DNA of 64,000 nt, from assembly GCF_037176765.1 (NCBI RefSeq), contig NC_090021.1, positions 194,785,378 to 194,849,377 on the forward strand, given 5' to 3'. The DNA comes from Anolis sagrei (Eukaryota; Chordata; Lepidosauria; Squamata; Anolidae). Every line of letters starts with the position of its first letter. Position 1 is the stretch's first letter. Below are positions 12,395 to 27,800 of the stretch, piece after piece. Below the pieces are notes generated by a model. That model searched no databases. It saw only the letters and a program-made list of their open reading frames with translations, and was not told the DNA's origin. The position numbers and the translations under genes are program-made.

Positions 12395-12978
12395 CAGTGG
12401 TTCCTAACCTGTGGTTTGTGGACCATCGGTGGTCAGTAAGAACAAAAATATGGTCCACAGCCTCACCGTTAATACACTGTTGTCTCGAAACCACGCAGCA
12501 ACAAGATCAACTGGTTTCGTGAAACCCTCTTATGGAGTCAAGGCAATAAAAATGTCGGGAGGGGAGAGGCTGACTACCCACTAAAGATAATTACTACCAC
12601 ATCAGTTCTAGATTATTAAATATGGTTCTCTGTGAGTGAGCAGATGCTGACTACTGGATTGGCATATGTTCTATATCAGAAACTAGAGGTGATGTCGTCT
12701 ATCCAATGGAATTTTCTGAATCAGCAACCCAAATGACCATATCAAGGTCCCTTCCACACAGCTGAATAAAATCCCACATTATCTGCTTTGAATATATGGC
12801 AGTGTGGAAACAGATATCCCAATTCAAAGCAGATATTGTGGAATTTTCTGCCTTATATGGCTGTGTGGAAGGGCCTTAAATCTAAAGTTGACCAAAAACT
12901 GAACCATAACCCTTTTGGTACTGATGTTGGAGAGGGGGTCAAAGTGGTCCCTGGTCAAAAAGAGGTTGGGAACCACTG
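12395..12978. mobile_element. hAT-like element with a nested MITE
   Basis: The ends are inverted: 'cagtggttcctaacctgtgg' on the left and 'ggttgggaaccactg' on the right. The segment 12745-12877 is another MITE inserted inside it. The right portion (from 12878) was then duplicated in tandem. Confidence 0.65.
12745..12877. mobile_element. 'cccttccacacag' MITE, nested copy
   Basis: The left end 'aggtcccttccacacagctg' and the right end 'ggctgtgtggaagggcctt' are inverted. The interior has the family's 'atctgctttgaa' and 'ttcaaagcagat' pair. It is the most frequent MITE family of the window, with other copies near 13.03, 13.5, 15.3-16.4, 23.8 and 41.6-42.4 kb. Confidence 0.8.
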
Positions 12979-13400
12979 TCTGATAAAGAGTTCCAAAAGA
13001 GTCCCAAATGGTCCACACATAGGTGGCTGGGGGACCTTCTACACAGCCCTATATCCCTGAATATCAAGACAGAAAATCCCACAATATCTGCTTTGAAGTG
13101 GGTTATATGAGTCCACGTTCAGATAATGTGGAATTTTTTGCCTTGATATTCTGGGTTATATATGGCTGTGTGGAAGGGCCCCAAATCTAAAGTTGACCAA
13201 AAACTGATCCATAACCCTTTTGGTACTGATGTTGGAGAGTGGTCCTTGGTTGAAGTGGTCTCTGGTATGTATGTATGTATATGTGTGTGTGTATGTATAC
13301 ACACACACACACATCTAGGTTGGGAACCACTGCCTGATAGAGAATTCCAAAATAGTCCCAAATGGTCCACATAGGTGCCTGGGGGCCCTTTGAACTGGGA
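12878..13400. repeat. tandem duplication of a composite repeat unit
   Basis: A unit beginning 'aaatctaaagttgaccaaaa' occurs at 12878 and again at 13183, a period of 305 bp. Both copies carry 'cccttttggtactgatgttg', 'ggttgggaaccactg', 'cccaaatggtccaca' and 'taggtg'. The first unit ends in a whole MITE (13033-13182). The second copy has gained a TG/CA microsatellite. This is a real tandem duplication of already nested elements. Confidence 0.75.
13267..13313. repeat. TATG / TG / CA microsatellite
   Basis: A tatg run passes into tgtgtgtg and then, after 'tatgtata', into cacacaca. The TG and CA halves are complementary, so the tract can fold on itself and is of Z-DNA-prone composition. Confidence 0.85.
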
Positions 13401-13677
13401 TATATGGCAGTGCGGACCTAGATAACCCCCAGGGCCCTGGTGGGGTGGCCTTCCTACATCCCAGAATATGAGGGCAGAAAATCCCACAATATCTGCTTTG
13501 AACTGGAATATATGGCAGCGTGGACTCAGGGCCCTTCCACACAGCCTTATATCCCAGAATATGAAGGCAGAAAATCCCACAATCTCTGCTTTGAACTGGG
13601 TTATCTGAGTCCACGTTCAGATACTGTGGGACTTTCTGCCTTGATATTCTGGGATACAGGGCTGTGTGGAAGGGATC
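13385..13677. mobile_element. MITE cluster beside UBR3 exon 1
   Basis: A complete copy of the 'cccttccacacag' family runs from about 13527 ('cagggcccttccacacagcc') to 13677 ('gggctgtgtggaaggg'). Before it come partial copies with 'gggatatatggcagtg' and 'agaaaatcccacaatatctg'. The cluster ends about 110 bp from the exon 1 splice donor. Confidence 0.75.
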
Positions 13678-13689
13678 CCTGTGCCTTCC

Positions 13690-14400
13690 GACTTCTCAGA
13701 ATGGGTGCCAGAGCGCAGGCTCCTCTTGGCGACCCTGACACGCGTGCCGCCTCCCTTCCCACGTTCGCTCGCTCTCTCACTCACCCGGCCTCCCTCATGA
13801 CGTTTCCGTCCCCGCAGTCGCAGGCGCCGCCGGCCTGGCTGCGGAACATGTTGTAGTCGTGCCCGGCGTGCTCTCCCTGGTGGAAGCACTCGGCGCAGAG
13901 GCTCATGCAGGGCGAGATGCCGCAGGTCCGGCAGCGGTAGGCCACGAAGTTGGCCGTCCAGACCAGGCCGCAGAGGGTGGCCGGGTCGTAGGCCCGCACC
14001 GCCGCCACGAAGCCCTCCCACGGCTCCCCGCCGGCCAGCAGGCACCGGCACCACGACAGCGCCGCCTCCGGGGACGAGGACGACGACGACGAAGAGGAGG
14101 AGGAGGCCTCGTCCCGCAGCGACAGCACCCGCTCCAGCAGCGCCCTCAGCTCCGCCGCCGCGCTCTCCTGCTCCAGGCTCAGGGCCGCCTTCAGCCGCGC
14201 CGCCGTGGCCCGCTTCTCCTGGGCCATGGCGAGGAGGGGGACGACGACGACGACGACGAGACGAGGCCCGGCTTCCCTCCTGCCCTCCGCGCACCCGCTC
14301 TCGTTCCCCACCTTCCCTGGCTCCCTCCCTGCTGACTCTTCTCGCGAGAGTTGGCTCGCGCTCGCGCTCTCAGGCCTTAGGCCACGGCCTCGCACCTAAC
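13690..14400 (-). promoter_or_regulatory. UBR3: CpG island / UBR3 promoter region
   Basis: This stretch is strongly GC-rich with many CpGs, unlike the AT-rich surroundings. It covers UBR3 exon 1 and the sequence just upstream of its start codon. No TATA box is obvious, as is usual for CpG-island promoters. The transcription start is probably between 14230 and 14450; I cannot place it. Whether it also drives METTL5 in the other direction is unknown. Confidence 0.75.
13785..14227 (-). CDS. UBR3: UBR3 exon 1, N-terminus with UBR-type zinc finger
   Basis: From ATG at 14225-14227 the exon codes 147 full codons plus two bases and ends at a GTGAGT donor (13779-13784). Residues 1-40 are helical and charged ([14 protein letters not shown]), matching the human N-terminal pattern. 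An 11-residue serine run sits at 42-52. Residues 86-148 match the human UBR box almost exactly ([20 protein letters not shown], then [14 protein letters not shown] and [13 protein letters not shown]), with zinc ligands such as C99, C102, C111, C114, H120, H123, C136 and C138. The UBR box of the family binds N-degrons, although UBR3's substrate use differs from UBR1/2. The alanine-rich lead of human UBR3 is absent. An in-frame ATG at 14393-14395 would extend the protein by 56 residues without homology I recognise, so I prefer 14227. Confidence 0.93.
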
Positions 14401-14409
14401 CCGGCACCC

Positions 14410-14435
14410 TCCCTCTCTCTCTCTCTCTCTCTCAG
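14410..14435. repeat. CT microsatellite upstream of UBR3
   Basis: A run of about ten CT dinucleotides lies some 190 bp upstream of the UBR3 start codon, at the edge of the CpG island. On the transcribed strand this is a GA tract. A fragment of the 'cccttccacacag' MITE follows at about 14478-14520. Confidence 0.75.
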
Positions 14436-14709
14436 GAGGAGACATCGAGGCAGGCCTGGCAACAAGCCTCAGCCCCCTTCCACACAGCTGTATACAATCC
14501 ACATTCAGCTCCATTATAGTGAAAGGACCAAGGCAGTGACATCTCCGGCCCACCCCCTGTTTGGGTATCAGCCAGCACGCCAACGATTTAAATCAAGAAA
14601 TAGTTTTCTAAGACCTACAGAGACTCTCTGGAACACCTCAGCAAGCAAGAGTCCAAAAGTGGCAGGCTCAAACCCAGAACCTCAATCAATGGCTGATACC
14701 AAATGAGAG

Positions 14710-14982
14710 GAGCCCCCGGTGGCGCAGTGGGTTAAACCCCTGTGCCAGCAGGACTGAAGACTGACAGGTTGCAGGTTCGAATCCGGGGAGAGGCGGATGA
14801 GCTCCCTCTATCAGCTCCAGCTCCTCATGCGGGGACATGAGAGAAGCCTCCTACAAGGATAATAAAAGCATCAAATCATCTGGGCGTCCCCTAGGCAACG
14901 TCCTTGCAGACAGCCAATTCTCTCATATCAGTAGCGACTTGCAGTTTCTCAAGTCGCTCCTGACACGACAAAAAAACAAAAA
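14710..14982 (+). mobile_element. full-length tRNA-derived SINE
   Basis: The head has pol III promoter boxes of tRNA type: an A box in 'gtggcgcagtgggtta' and a B box 'ggttcgaatcc'. The body ends 'tcaagtcgctcctgacacga' with an A-rich tail. A 10-bp direct repeat 'caaatgagag' flanks it (14700-14709 and 14983-14992), so the insertion is whole and fairly recent. Its last 15 bp match the end of the LINE piece at 15040-15327, suggesting that LINE as its mobilising partner. Other copies are at 22836, 49530 and 55826. Confidence 0.9.
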
Positions 14983-15039
14983 CAAATGAGAGAGAGACAC
15001 ACACACACACCACCACCACCCCACCCCACCCCCACCCCC

Positions 15040-15327
15040 AGATTTACAAAAGACTGGGCGACTTGGAAGGCGCTGAACAGACTACACTCTGGCACCACAA
15101 GATGCAGAGCCAACCTTAAGACATGGGGCCACAAAGTTGAATCCACGACATGCGAGTGCGGAGAAGAGCAAACCACTGACCACCTGCTGCAATGCAACCT
15201 GAGCCCTGCCACATGCACAATGGAGGACCTTCTTGCAGCAACACCAGAGGCACTCCCAGTGGCCAGATACTGGCCATGAGATACAACTGTTTTGGTTCAC
15301 TCCTGACACGATAAATTTTAAAAAAGC
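15040..15327 (+). mobile_element. LINE 3' fragment with HLLQC zinc-knuckle end
   Basis: In one open frame it codes KDWATWKALNRLHSGTTRCR, then NLKTWGHKVESTTCECGEEQ, TTDHLLQCNL and EALPVARYWP before a stop. The CxCG...HLLxC pattern is the zinc-knuckle found after the reverse transcriptase in jockey/CR1/I-type LINEs. The 3' UTR is very short and ends 'tcactcctgacacgataaat' plus A-rich bases. The piece is 5'-truncated. The exact clade is not certain. Confidence 0.75.
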
Positions 15328-15329
15328 TA

Positions 15330-16370
15330 GATTATATGGCAGTGTGGACCCAGATATTCCAGTTCAAAGCAGATATTGTGGATGATTTGCCTTGGTATTC
15401 TGGGTTATACAACTGTGGGGCCTTCCACACAGCCCTATATCCCAGAAAATCAAGGCAGGAAATCCCATATTATCTGAGTGTGGACTCAGGGCCCTTCCAC
15501 ACAACCCTCTTTTCCAGAATGTCAAGGCAGAAAATCCCACAATATCTGTCTTGAACTGGGTTATCTGAGTGCACACTCAGGTAATGTGGGACTTTCTGCC
15601 TTGATATTCTGGGATATACAATAGGGCTGTGTGGAAAGGCCCCCAAATAACCCAGTTCAAAGATATTGTGGGATTTTCTGTCTTGATAGTCTCGGATATA
15701 GAGCTGTGTGGAAGGGCCCTAGGCCCTTCTGCACTGCCATATAAAATCCAGATTATCTGCTTTGCAGAAGGGGGCCTCAGTTGCCATATAACCCATTTCA
15801 GGGCCCTTCCACACAGCCCTATATCCCAGAATATCAAGGTGGAAAATCCCACGATATTTCTTTTGAACTGGTTATGTGAGTCCACTCTGCCATATATCCC
15901 AGTTCAAAGCAGAAAATGTGTGATTTTATTCATCTGTGTGGAAGTTGCTTTGGAATACAGAATGAATAACATTGTACTGGATTATGCAAATCTGTGCCAC
16001 CATGTAATCCAGTTCAATGCAGTTCACCTGCATTCTGAAATTTCACTATATGGCAATGTAGAGCCAGCTAATGGCCCCTTCTACACTGCCATATAATCCA
16101 GATGATCAAAACAGATAATCCATATTAACATCTTTGAACTAGATTATATGACTCTACACAACCGTATAACCCAGATAAGAGCAGCTAATCTGGATGTTAT
16201 ATGGCAGTGTAGAAGGTGTCCCTGTAACAGCAGCCATAGGGCCCTTCCACACAGCCATATAACCCAGAATATCAAGGCAGAAAATCCCACATGTTCTGAT
16301 TTGAACTGGAATATATGGCAATGTGGACTCAGATAACCCAGTTCAAAGCAGATATTGTACTCAGAAGTGA
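15330..16370. mobile_element. MITE cluster in the UBR3-METTL5 gap
   Basis: At least six whole or partial copies of 'cccttccacacag' or 'cccttctacactgcc' MITEs lie end to end here (for example 15420-15480, 15490-15645, 15650-15720, 15802-15955, 16076-16220 and 16238-16365). The repeated words are 'gaatatcaaggcagaaaatc', 'ttgaactgggttatctgag' and 'ctgtgtggaagggcc'. All short ORFs here are repeat-derived and not genes. Confidence 0.75.
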
Positions 16371-16401
16371 AACCCAAGGAGTTCAATAGGAGTTTCAGTG
16401 G

Positions 16402-16612
16402 GCCCTTGGTATCTGCTGGGGCTTGATTCGAAAGCTCCCATTAATATCAAAACCCGTGGATGTTCAGGTATGGAATGGCATTGGAAAATATTGTCCCTGA
16501 TGTAAGCTGGAGAAATCAAGGTTTGCTTTTTGGATATTTTTAAGAAAATGTTTTCATGCTATGGGTGGTGGAAACAGTGTATACAGAATCTATGGATATA
16601 GAGGGCTGACTG
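16402..16612. mobile_element. Tigger-like MITE of the 'agccctc' type
   Basis: The left side 'gggcccttggtatctgctgg' and the right side 'ctatggatatagagggctga' are imperfect inverted ends. The interior contains 'aaacccgtggatg' and 'aatcaaggtttgctttttgg', typical of non-autonomous Tigger elements. It is diverged. Confidence 0.5.
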
Positions 16613-16660
16613 CTCCCTAGTAATATTTCCTTAGGACGTGGGTTACAATTTCAGACTCAG

Positions 16661-16834
16661 GCCCCATCTACACTGCCATATAATTCAAACTGAAGCTGCA
16701 TAATATGATCAGTGTAGACTGCTATAATGCAGTTTAACTGTATTGAAGTGTATCAAAGTGTGTTATAAGAGTCTGCACTGACCACATAGTGCATTTTCAA
16801 GCTGCATTATATGGCAGTGTAGATGGATCCTCGG
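16661..16834. mobile_element. short palindromic MITE
   Basis: It begins 'aggccccatctacactgcca' and ends 'tggcagtgtagatggatcc', a clear inverted pair. The interior repeats 'gctgcata' and 'tgcagt' words. It belongs to the group of 'ctacactgcc' elements. Confidence 0.65.
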
Positions 16835-16939
16835 ATCCTGTTTGTTTCTTCGATAGACCTGCATAGAAATGAGCCACAGCAATGCATAATCCCTTGGTTC
16901 GCTGTTCCTCCTGCCTCCATGGGGGGGCGCAAGTGCAGC

Positions 16940-17055
16940 CAGAGTTTGCTAGAGAGTAACTTAGGAACCAAAAGCGAGGCGCTGTGTTTCCCTTCCATGC
17001 AGAGGATTGTGTAAGTCACTGCACAAAGCGGAATTGTGGTGGAGCTGCAGCAAAG
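16940..17055 (+). promoter_or_regulatory. METTL5: candidate METTL5 promoter / noncoding exon 1
   Basis: A good splice donor, 'gcagcaaag' followed by GTAAGG at 17056, comes 1.5 kb before the coding exon acceptor of METTL5. The sequence in front is more GC-rich than its surroundings ('aaagcgaggcgctgtg') and is not an obvious repeat. METTL5 exon 2 has its own AG acceptor 15 bp before the ATG, so an upstream noncoding exon is required. That this is the exon is an inference. Confidence 0.35.
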
Positions 17056-17251
17056 GTAAGGGGAGCTGGGAATGCTTTCTGAACTGTATATGCTGTATTT
17101 GGAGGCATAGCTTTGAGGATGCTTTCACGTTTTGCTTTATTTCACACATATGCAGTCCTGTACGCACTTACTTGGGGGGAAATTACATCTTACTCCTAAG
17201 GGCTGAGAATTAATATTCATCAGGTTATAGTCTCCCATTTCCAGCCGTGAA

Positions 17252-17440
17252 AGGTGTATTTACTCTGTAGAATTAATGCTGTGGAATCATAGGTATTGTA
17301 GTTTTGCAAGGTCTCTAGCCTTCTCTGCCAAAGAGTCCTGGTGCCTCACCAAACTACAACTCCCAGGATTGCATAGCTTTGAGTCAGGGCAGTTAGAGCA
17401 ATGTCAAACTGCATTTATTATACAGTGCAGATGCACCCTT
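17252..17440. mobile_element. MITE of the 'tgtagaattaatgc' family
   Basis: It begins near 'ctctgtagaattaatgctgt', has the internal pair 'ttgtagttttgcaagg' and 'ccaaactacaactcccagga', and ends 'cagtgcagatgcaccc'. It is a nearly complete but diverged copy, about 190 bp long. Confidence 0.65.
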
Positions 17441-17454
17441 AGACTTTGTAACCT

Positions 17455-18300
17455 TCTGCCATACAGATTATCTGAAATGTTTGGGACCAGGAATTATTAG
17501 GATTTCAGACTTTTTTGGATTTGAATATATGTATTTGATTATACAGATACTAAAATCCAAAATGTTGTGAAGGTGGGACCCAAGCCTAAAGATGAAAATA
17601 ATTCATATACAACTTCTGTCAGAGCTTCCAATCATGTCATGTTGACATGCATCATTTTGTGGTCCCTTCTACACTGCCATTTAAAATCCAGATTATCTGC
17701 TTTGACCTGGATTGACCTGGATATGGCAGTGTAGACTCATATCGGATAATGTGGATTATCTGATATTATAATCTGGATTACATGGCAGTGTAGAAGGGGG
17801 CTGAGACATAATTGAGTTTTGTTAGCAAAACAAAGGTTAAACAAACCCCTTACATGAGGCGCAGACACATACATAAATTTGAATTATAAAATGTATGGGG
17901 ACACAACATATCTCATTGAAACCTTTCATGTATATGTTTTAAAATATATGATTTACTGCTTATTTTACGTGGGGGTTTCTTGTTTCACTTGCATGATACA
18001 CCTACATATTGCAGTTGACACATTAACTGTTTTGCAAACCGCCCTGAGTCGCCCTCAGGCTGAGAAGGGCGGTATAGAAATATAGTGAATAAATAAATAA
18101 GACAGTTTGGAAAGCTCTGCCTTATACACATAGCCTAAGCTAACTTTATATGCAATGTGTTTAATTATGTGCATGAAACTAAATGTGTGTACATTGAACC
18201 ATCAAAAGGCAAAGGTGTCAGTTTCCACTGTGTGAACAATTTCCAATTTTGGAGGATATCAGATTCTGGAATTCCAGATAAGGGATGCTGAGTTTGTAAT
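17455..18300. mobile_element. Tigger-like MITE split by later insertions
   Basis: The left part has 'ttatctgaaatgtttgggac' and the right part 'ccagataagggatgctgag', which are the two ends of the 'ggttgagtatccctta' family. Between them sit a 'cccttctacactgcc' MITE (about 17655-17805), a repeat shared with 63.2 kb (17840-18000) and a LINE tail (18030-18105). The layering is inferred from the order. Confidence 0.5.
18030..18105 (+). repeat. LINE 3' tail (L2/CR1-like)
   Basis: The terminal stem 'accgccctgagtcgccctca' and 'gagaagggcggtatagaaat' is followed by aataaataaataa. It is well preserved but has no coding part. Confidence 0.65.
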
Positions 18301-18544
18301 GTGTTCTTGATTCACCATCCCATACTGTCAGTGTCGCGAATTAAATGGAAGGATAGGCAGTAGTATTCTGTGTTGGGTGCTGCAATATCTTGCCTTTTAA
18401 TTTTAATTTTTGTGCTCACAGTTTTCTACAACACTGTTGAAAATAAGAAGTAGGGAACACACAGTAGAAATAGGAACACTGGGTTTGGGCCCAATATTTT
18501 AATTCCTTTGCTTATTTATAACAAACATATCTTTTCAGGCTTAA

Positions 18545-24790
<6,246 letters not shown>

Positions 24791-24804
24791 AACTTTTTTA
24801 GAAG

Positions 24805-24810
24805 AATAAA
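24805..24810 (+). terminator. METTL5: candidate METTL5 polyadenylation signal
   Basis: AATAAA begins 15 nt after the METTL5 stop codon, in an A/T-rich run. Cleavage would fall within the antisense of the SSB last exon. Further signals downstream are possible. Confidence 0.5.
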
Positions 24811-24827
24811 AAAATCTTTTTGGAGTG

Positions 24828-27800
24828 CTATTCCATATCTTCATCTCCATTTTCTGTTTTTATCTGCTTCGGGGCAGGATCTTCAGGGGTGACATCTGCA
24901 AGTGGCCTTTTCTTTGGACTTGCCGGCCCTACAAAATCAAGACCACACTTGGATGTATTTTTTTAACATTTATTGCAATAGGACAAGTAAAGTGCTAAAT
25001 TAATATATAGTTCAATTTCAGAGAAGTATATCATATATGTGTTGTCGAAGGCTTTCATGGCCAGAATCACTAGGCTGCTGTGAGTTTTCCAGGCTGGATG
25101 GCCATGTTGCAGAAGCATACTCTCCTGATGTTTTGCCCACATCTATGGCAGGCACCCTCAGAGGTTGTGAGGTCTAAGAATGTCTACCATAGATGTGGGC
25201 AAAACGTCAGGAGAGAATGCTTCTGGAACATGGCCATACAGCCTGGAAAACTCACAGCAACCTAGTATATCAAATATGCTCCCATATTGGGACAAAAAAG
25301 TCATTTGATGCCATCATTAAGGAATGAATATGACCATGAAAAAGACCCTTTGGTTTTCTGGGGAGGTGGGGTGCTGTTTGATTTAGAGTCCAGATTTTAA
25401 AGGGCTTTTTTCTGTGAAAGAACCTACAGGAAAGGCCTATAAAAACTAAATATTCCCCAACTGATCCGCACAATGGACTAAATTCTTCTCATGAAGTAGG
25501 AGGAAGAGAATGAAATAAAATACTGCAATTTATTATTTTCCTTGTCGAGCTCTTTGAAGAATGGTTTGAGCTGCTATCAGGATTGTTAAATTTCTGAGAA
25601 GAAATATTTTGATAAGACATTTGGACAATCGAGCTAAAAAGTGAAAAATTAGATGCATCGTTTCCCCTCTGTATCGTTGCATAGGAGGAATGACATAGTC
25701 AGAGACATCAAACTATTACTGGGGGGGGGGGGGGGGAGAGAGAGAGAGAGATCAGGATAGACTCTTTTATAGTCACACTCATTGCTATATCCAATGCATC
25801 TATTTAGAAGTTAATGCCAGTGAAGAAAACAGCCCACCTTTTGTATTATTGCCTTCAGCCTCCTCTTCATCTTCACTCTCAAATTTTGTTTTCTTGCCTT
25901 GAAATTTCACTTTTTTGTCTTGTGCTCCTTGAGATCCCTTGTTGTATTTAACTTTACGACCTGTCAAGCACAGTATATACAATTTAGAACACTGTATTGT
26001 CAAAGGCTTTCATGGCCAGAATCACTGGGTGGTTGTAGGTTTTTTCGGGCTATATGGCCATGTTCTAGAGGCATTCTCTCCTGACGTTTCGCCTGCATCT
26101 ATGGCAAGCATCCTCAGAGGTAGTGAGGTGAGGTCCTCACTACCTCAGAGGATGCTTGCCATAGATGCAGGTGAAACATCAGGAGAGAATGCCTCTAGAA
26201 CATGGCCATATAGCCCGAAAAAATCTACAACAACCAAATTTAAAACACTGTTACTCCGCTTTGGGGAATTTATTGCCATTCATCTCATTTTTTTCAATCT
26301 CAGAATTAAGATGGAAAGCTACTTTAGGCAGAGTCAGAGCACTGGTCCAATTTATTCAGTATTATTTGCATCAGATCAGCAACTGCTCTCAATAGATTCA
26401 TGGCTATATTTGAAGAGAGATTGAACCAGGCTCTAGTTGTACTGCTGAACAATTCCCAAACATGGTCAAACAATCAGACTAAACCTCACAAGTAGATATT
26501 TTCCATGGCTTCAAAATACAGGGCCTGGGGCATTTTGCCCATTTGGCTGCCAACACTGAGAAATCAAGCTGTCTTGATGCACACGAGCCAGCTTTAGGAT
26601 TCCAATGCCACTTTTATAATCTAAACACTCATGTCTTTCAGATTCCTTCATTATAAAGCTTTCAAATATTGTGTATAACTGCTCCAGAATCATCATTTCT
26701 CATGATGATATCAAAGCTTTAACTATGATATAGCCAGTTTTACCACCATGTCTTTAGCTCTATCCCAGTGGTTCTCAACCTGGGGTCCCCAGATGTTTTT
26801 GGCCTACAACTCCCAGAAATCCCAGCCAGTTTACCAGCTGTTAGGATTTCTGAGAGTTGAAGGCCAAAAACATCTGGGTACCGCAGGTTGAGAACCACTG
26901 CTCTATCCCTTTTACATTCAGAATCTGCTACTGTTCCAGTACTGGTTTTCCCAACTTTTACCTCCCTCGGTAGCCAGCTACTATTACTGCCTTGGAACAG
27001 CAATATACAAATAATGGCCCTTCCACAGGCCATTGACAAATATAGAAATGGGCCTGCAGTCCCTCTCTTGAGCAGGGCCATGATGCCTAGCTCTTAAGAA
27101 TGCCAACACTGATACCTAAAAATTAAAAGGGAAAAATCACCTTTTCCTTGCCTTCTATTTAGCAATTCTTGCTGTTCGTCCATAATTTTTTTCAGTGCTT
27201 CTCTTGCACCATCTCCTTCAATCACTTCCCATGTAACATCTTTGCCTCGCAGCTGTAGACTGCCATCATTTGCTTCTTTGGCTTTGTCTAGTATTTCTTT
27301 TGCGTTACTCTTGAACAGGATAACTCCCTATATGGATAAAGACAATTTGAATCAATATAGGAAGCATCCACCTTGCTTTCAGCAGCTGCTCTAAAATTAA
27401 GAACTGCCTCTCCCATCCCCAAGTAGTCACAAAATAATGACTTCCCATAGATTTGCAGTGTGGCGCACAAGGGGCTGGCAGCTGAATGTTGCCAGTGATT
27501 TCGGATCAACAAAAGTCAGGCCATTCCACGAATGTTCATCTATCCTACTTGATTTCATTTCTTTAGTGAACGTACTCTGCATATCTGGGGATATGGCAAC
27601 TCCTTGCTATGGGATGCATGCATGAGTTATTATTCACAAATGATTCAATCTTGTGCAGCATTTTCCATTTGCTCTGAAAAGAGATTCTTGGCTCTTTGAA
27701 GCTATGAAATAATTTTTACCAGCATCTTAACAAAATGTAGTTATTTATGATCAAGGTATGGTCATGCTTTGGGCTGCATGGCCTTCAGTTGGTTGGGTGA

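Larger units (their letters stand above)
1858..13784 (-). other. UBR3: UBR3 intron 1
   Basis: This intron of about 11.9 kb separates exon 1 (UBR box) from exon 2. It has a GTGAGT donor at 13779-13784 and an AG acceptor at 1858-1859. Short ORFs inside it show no homology I recognise beyond repeats. It holds LINE tails, several MITE families, a 0.7-kb CR1 copy and, next to exon 1, a block of hAT-like elements and tandemly duplicated repeat units (12.4-13.7 kb). The stretch 5.5-7.9 kb is AT-rich and I see nothing definite in it. Confidence 0.85.

Noticed and set aside
13617-14294. A 225-codon minus-strand ORF over UBR3 exon 1
   Set aside because: It is in a different frame from the conserved UBR box and low-complexity; it is not a protein family I know.
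13859-14335. A 158-codon plus-strand ORF across the UBR3 island
   Set aside because: It is the antisense shadow of UBR3 exon 1. Its proline/arginine-rich translation reflects GC content, while the minus strand matches the UBR box.
14710-14800. A possible tRNA gene, from A and B boxes
   Set aside because: The boxes belong to a SINE head; the stretch does not fold into a full cloverleaf with an acceptor stem, and the rest is SINE body with target duplications.
15336-16386. Several 60-155-codon ORFs in the 15.3-16.4 kb block
   Set aside because: Repeated translated words (FQFKADIVGFSALIF, WDIGLCGRAL) come from the MITE consensus read in different copies; they are not genes.
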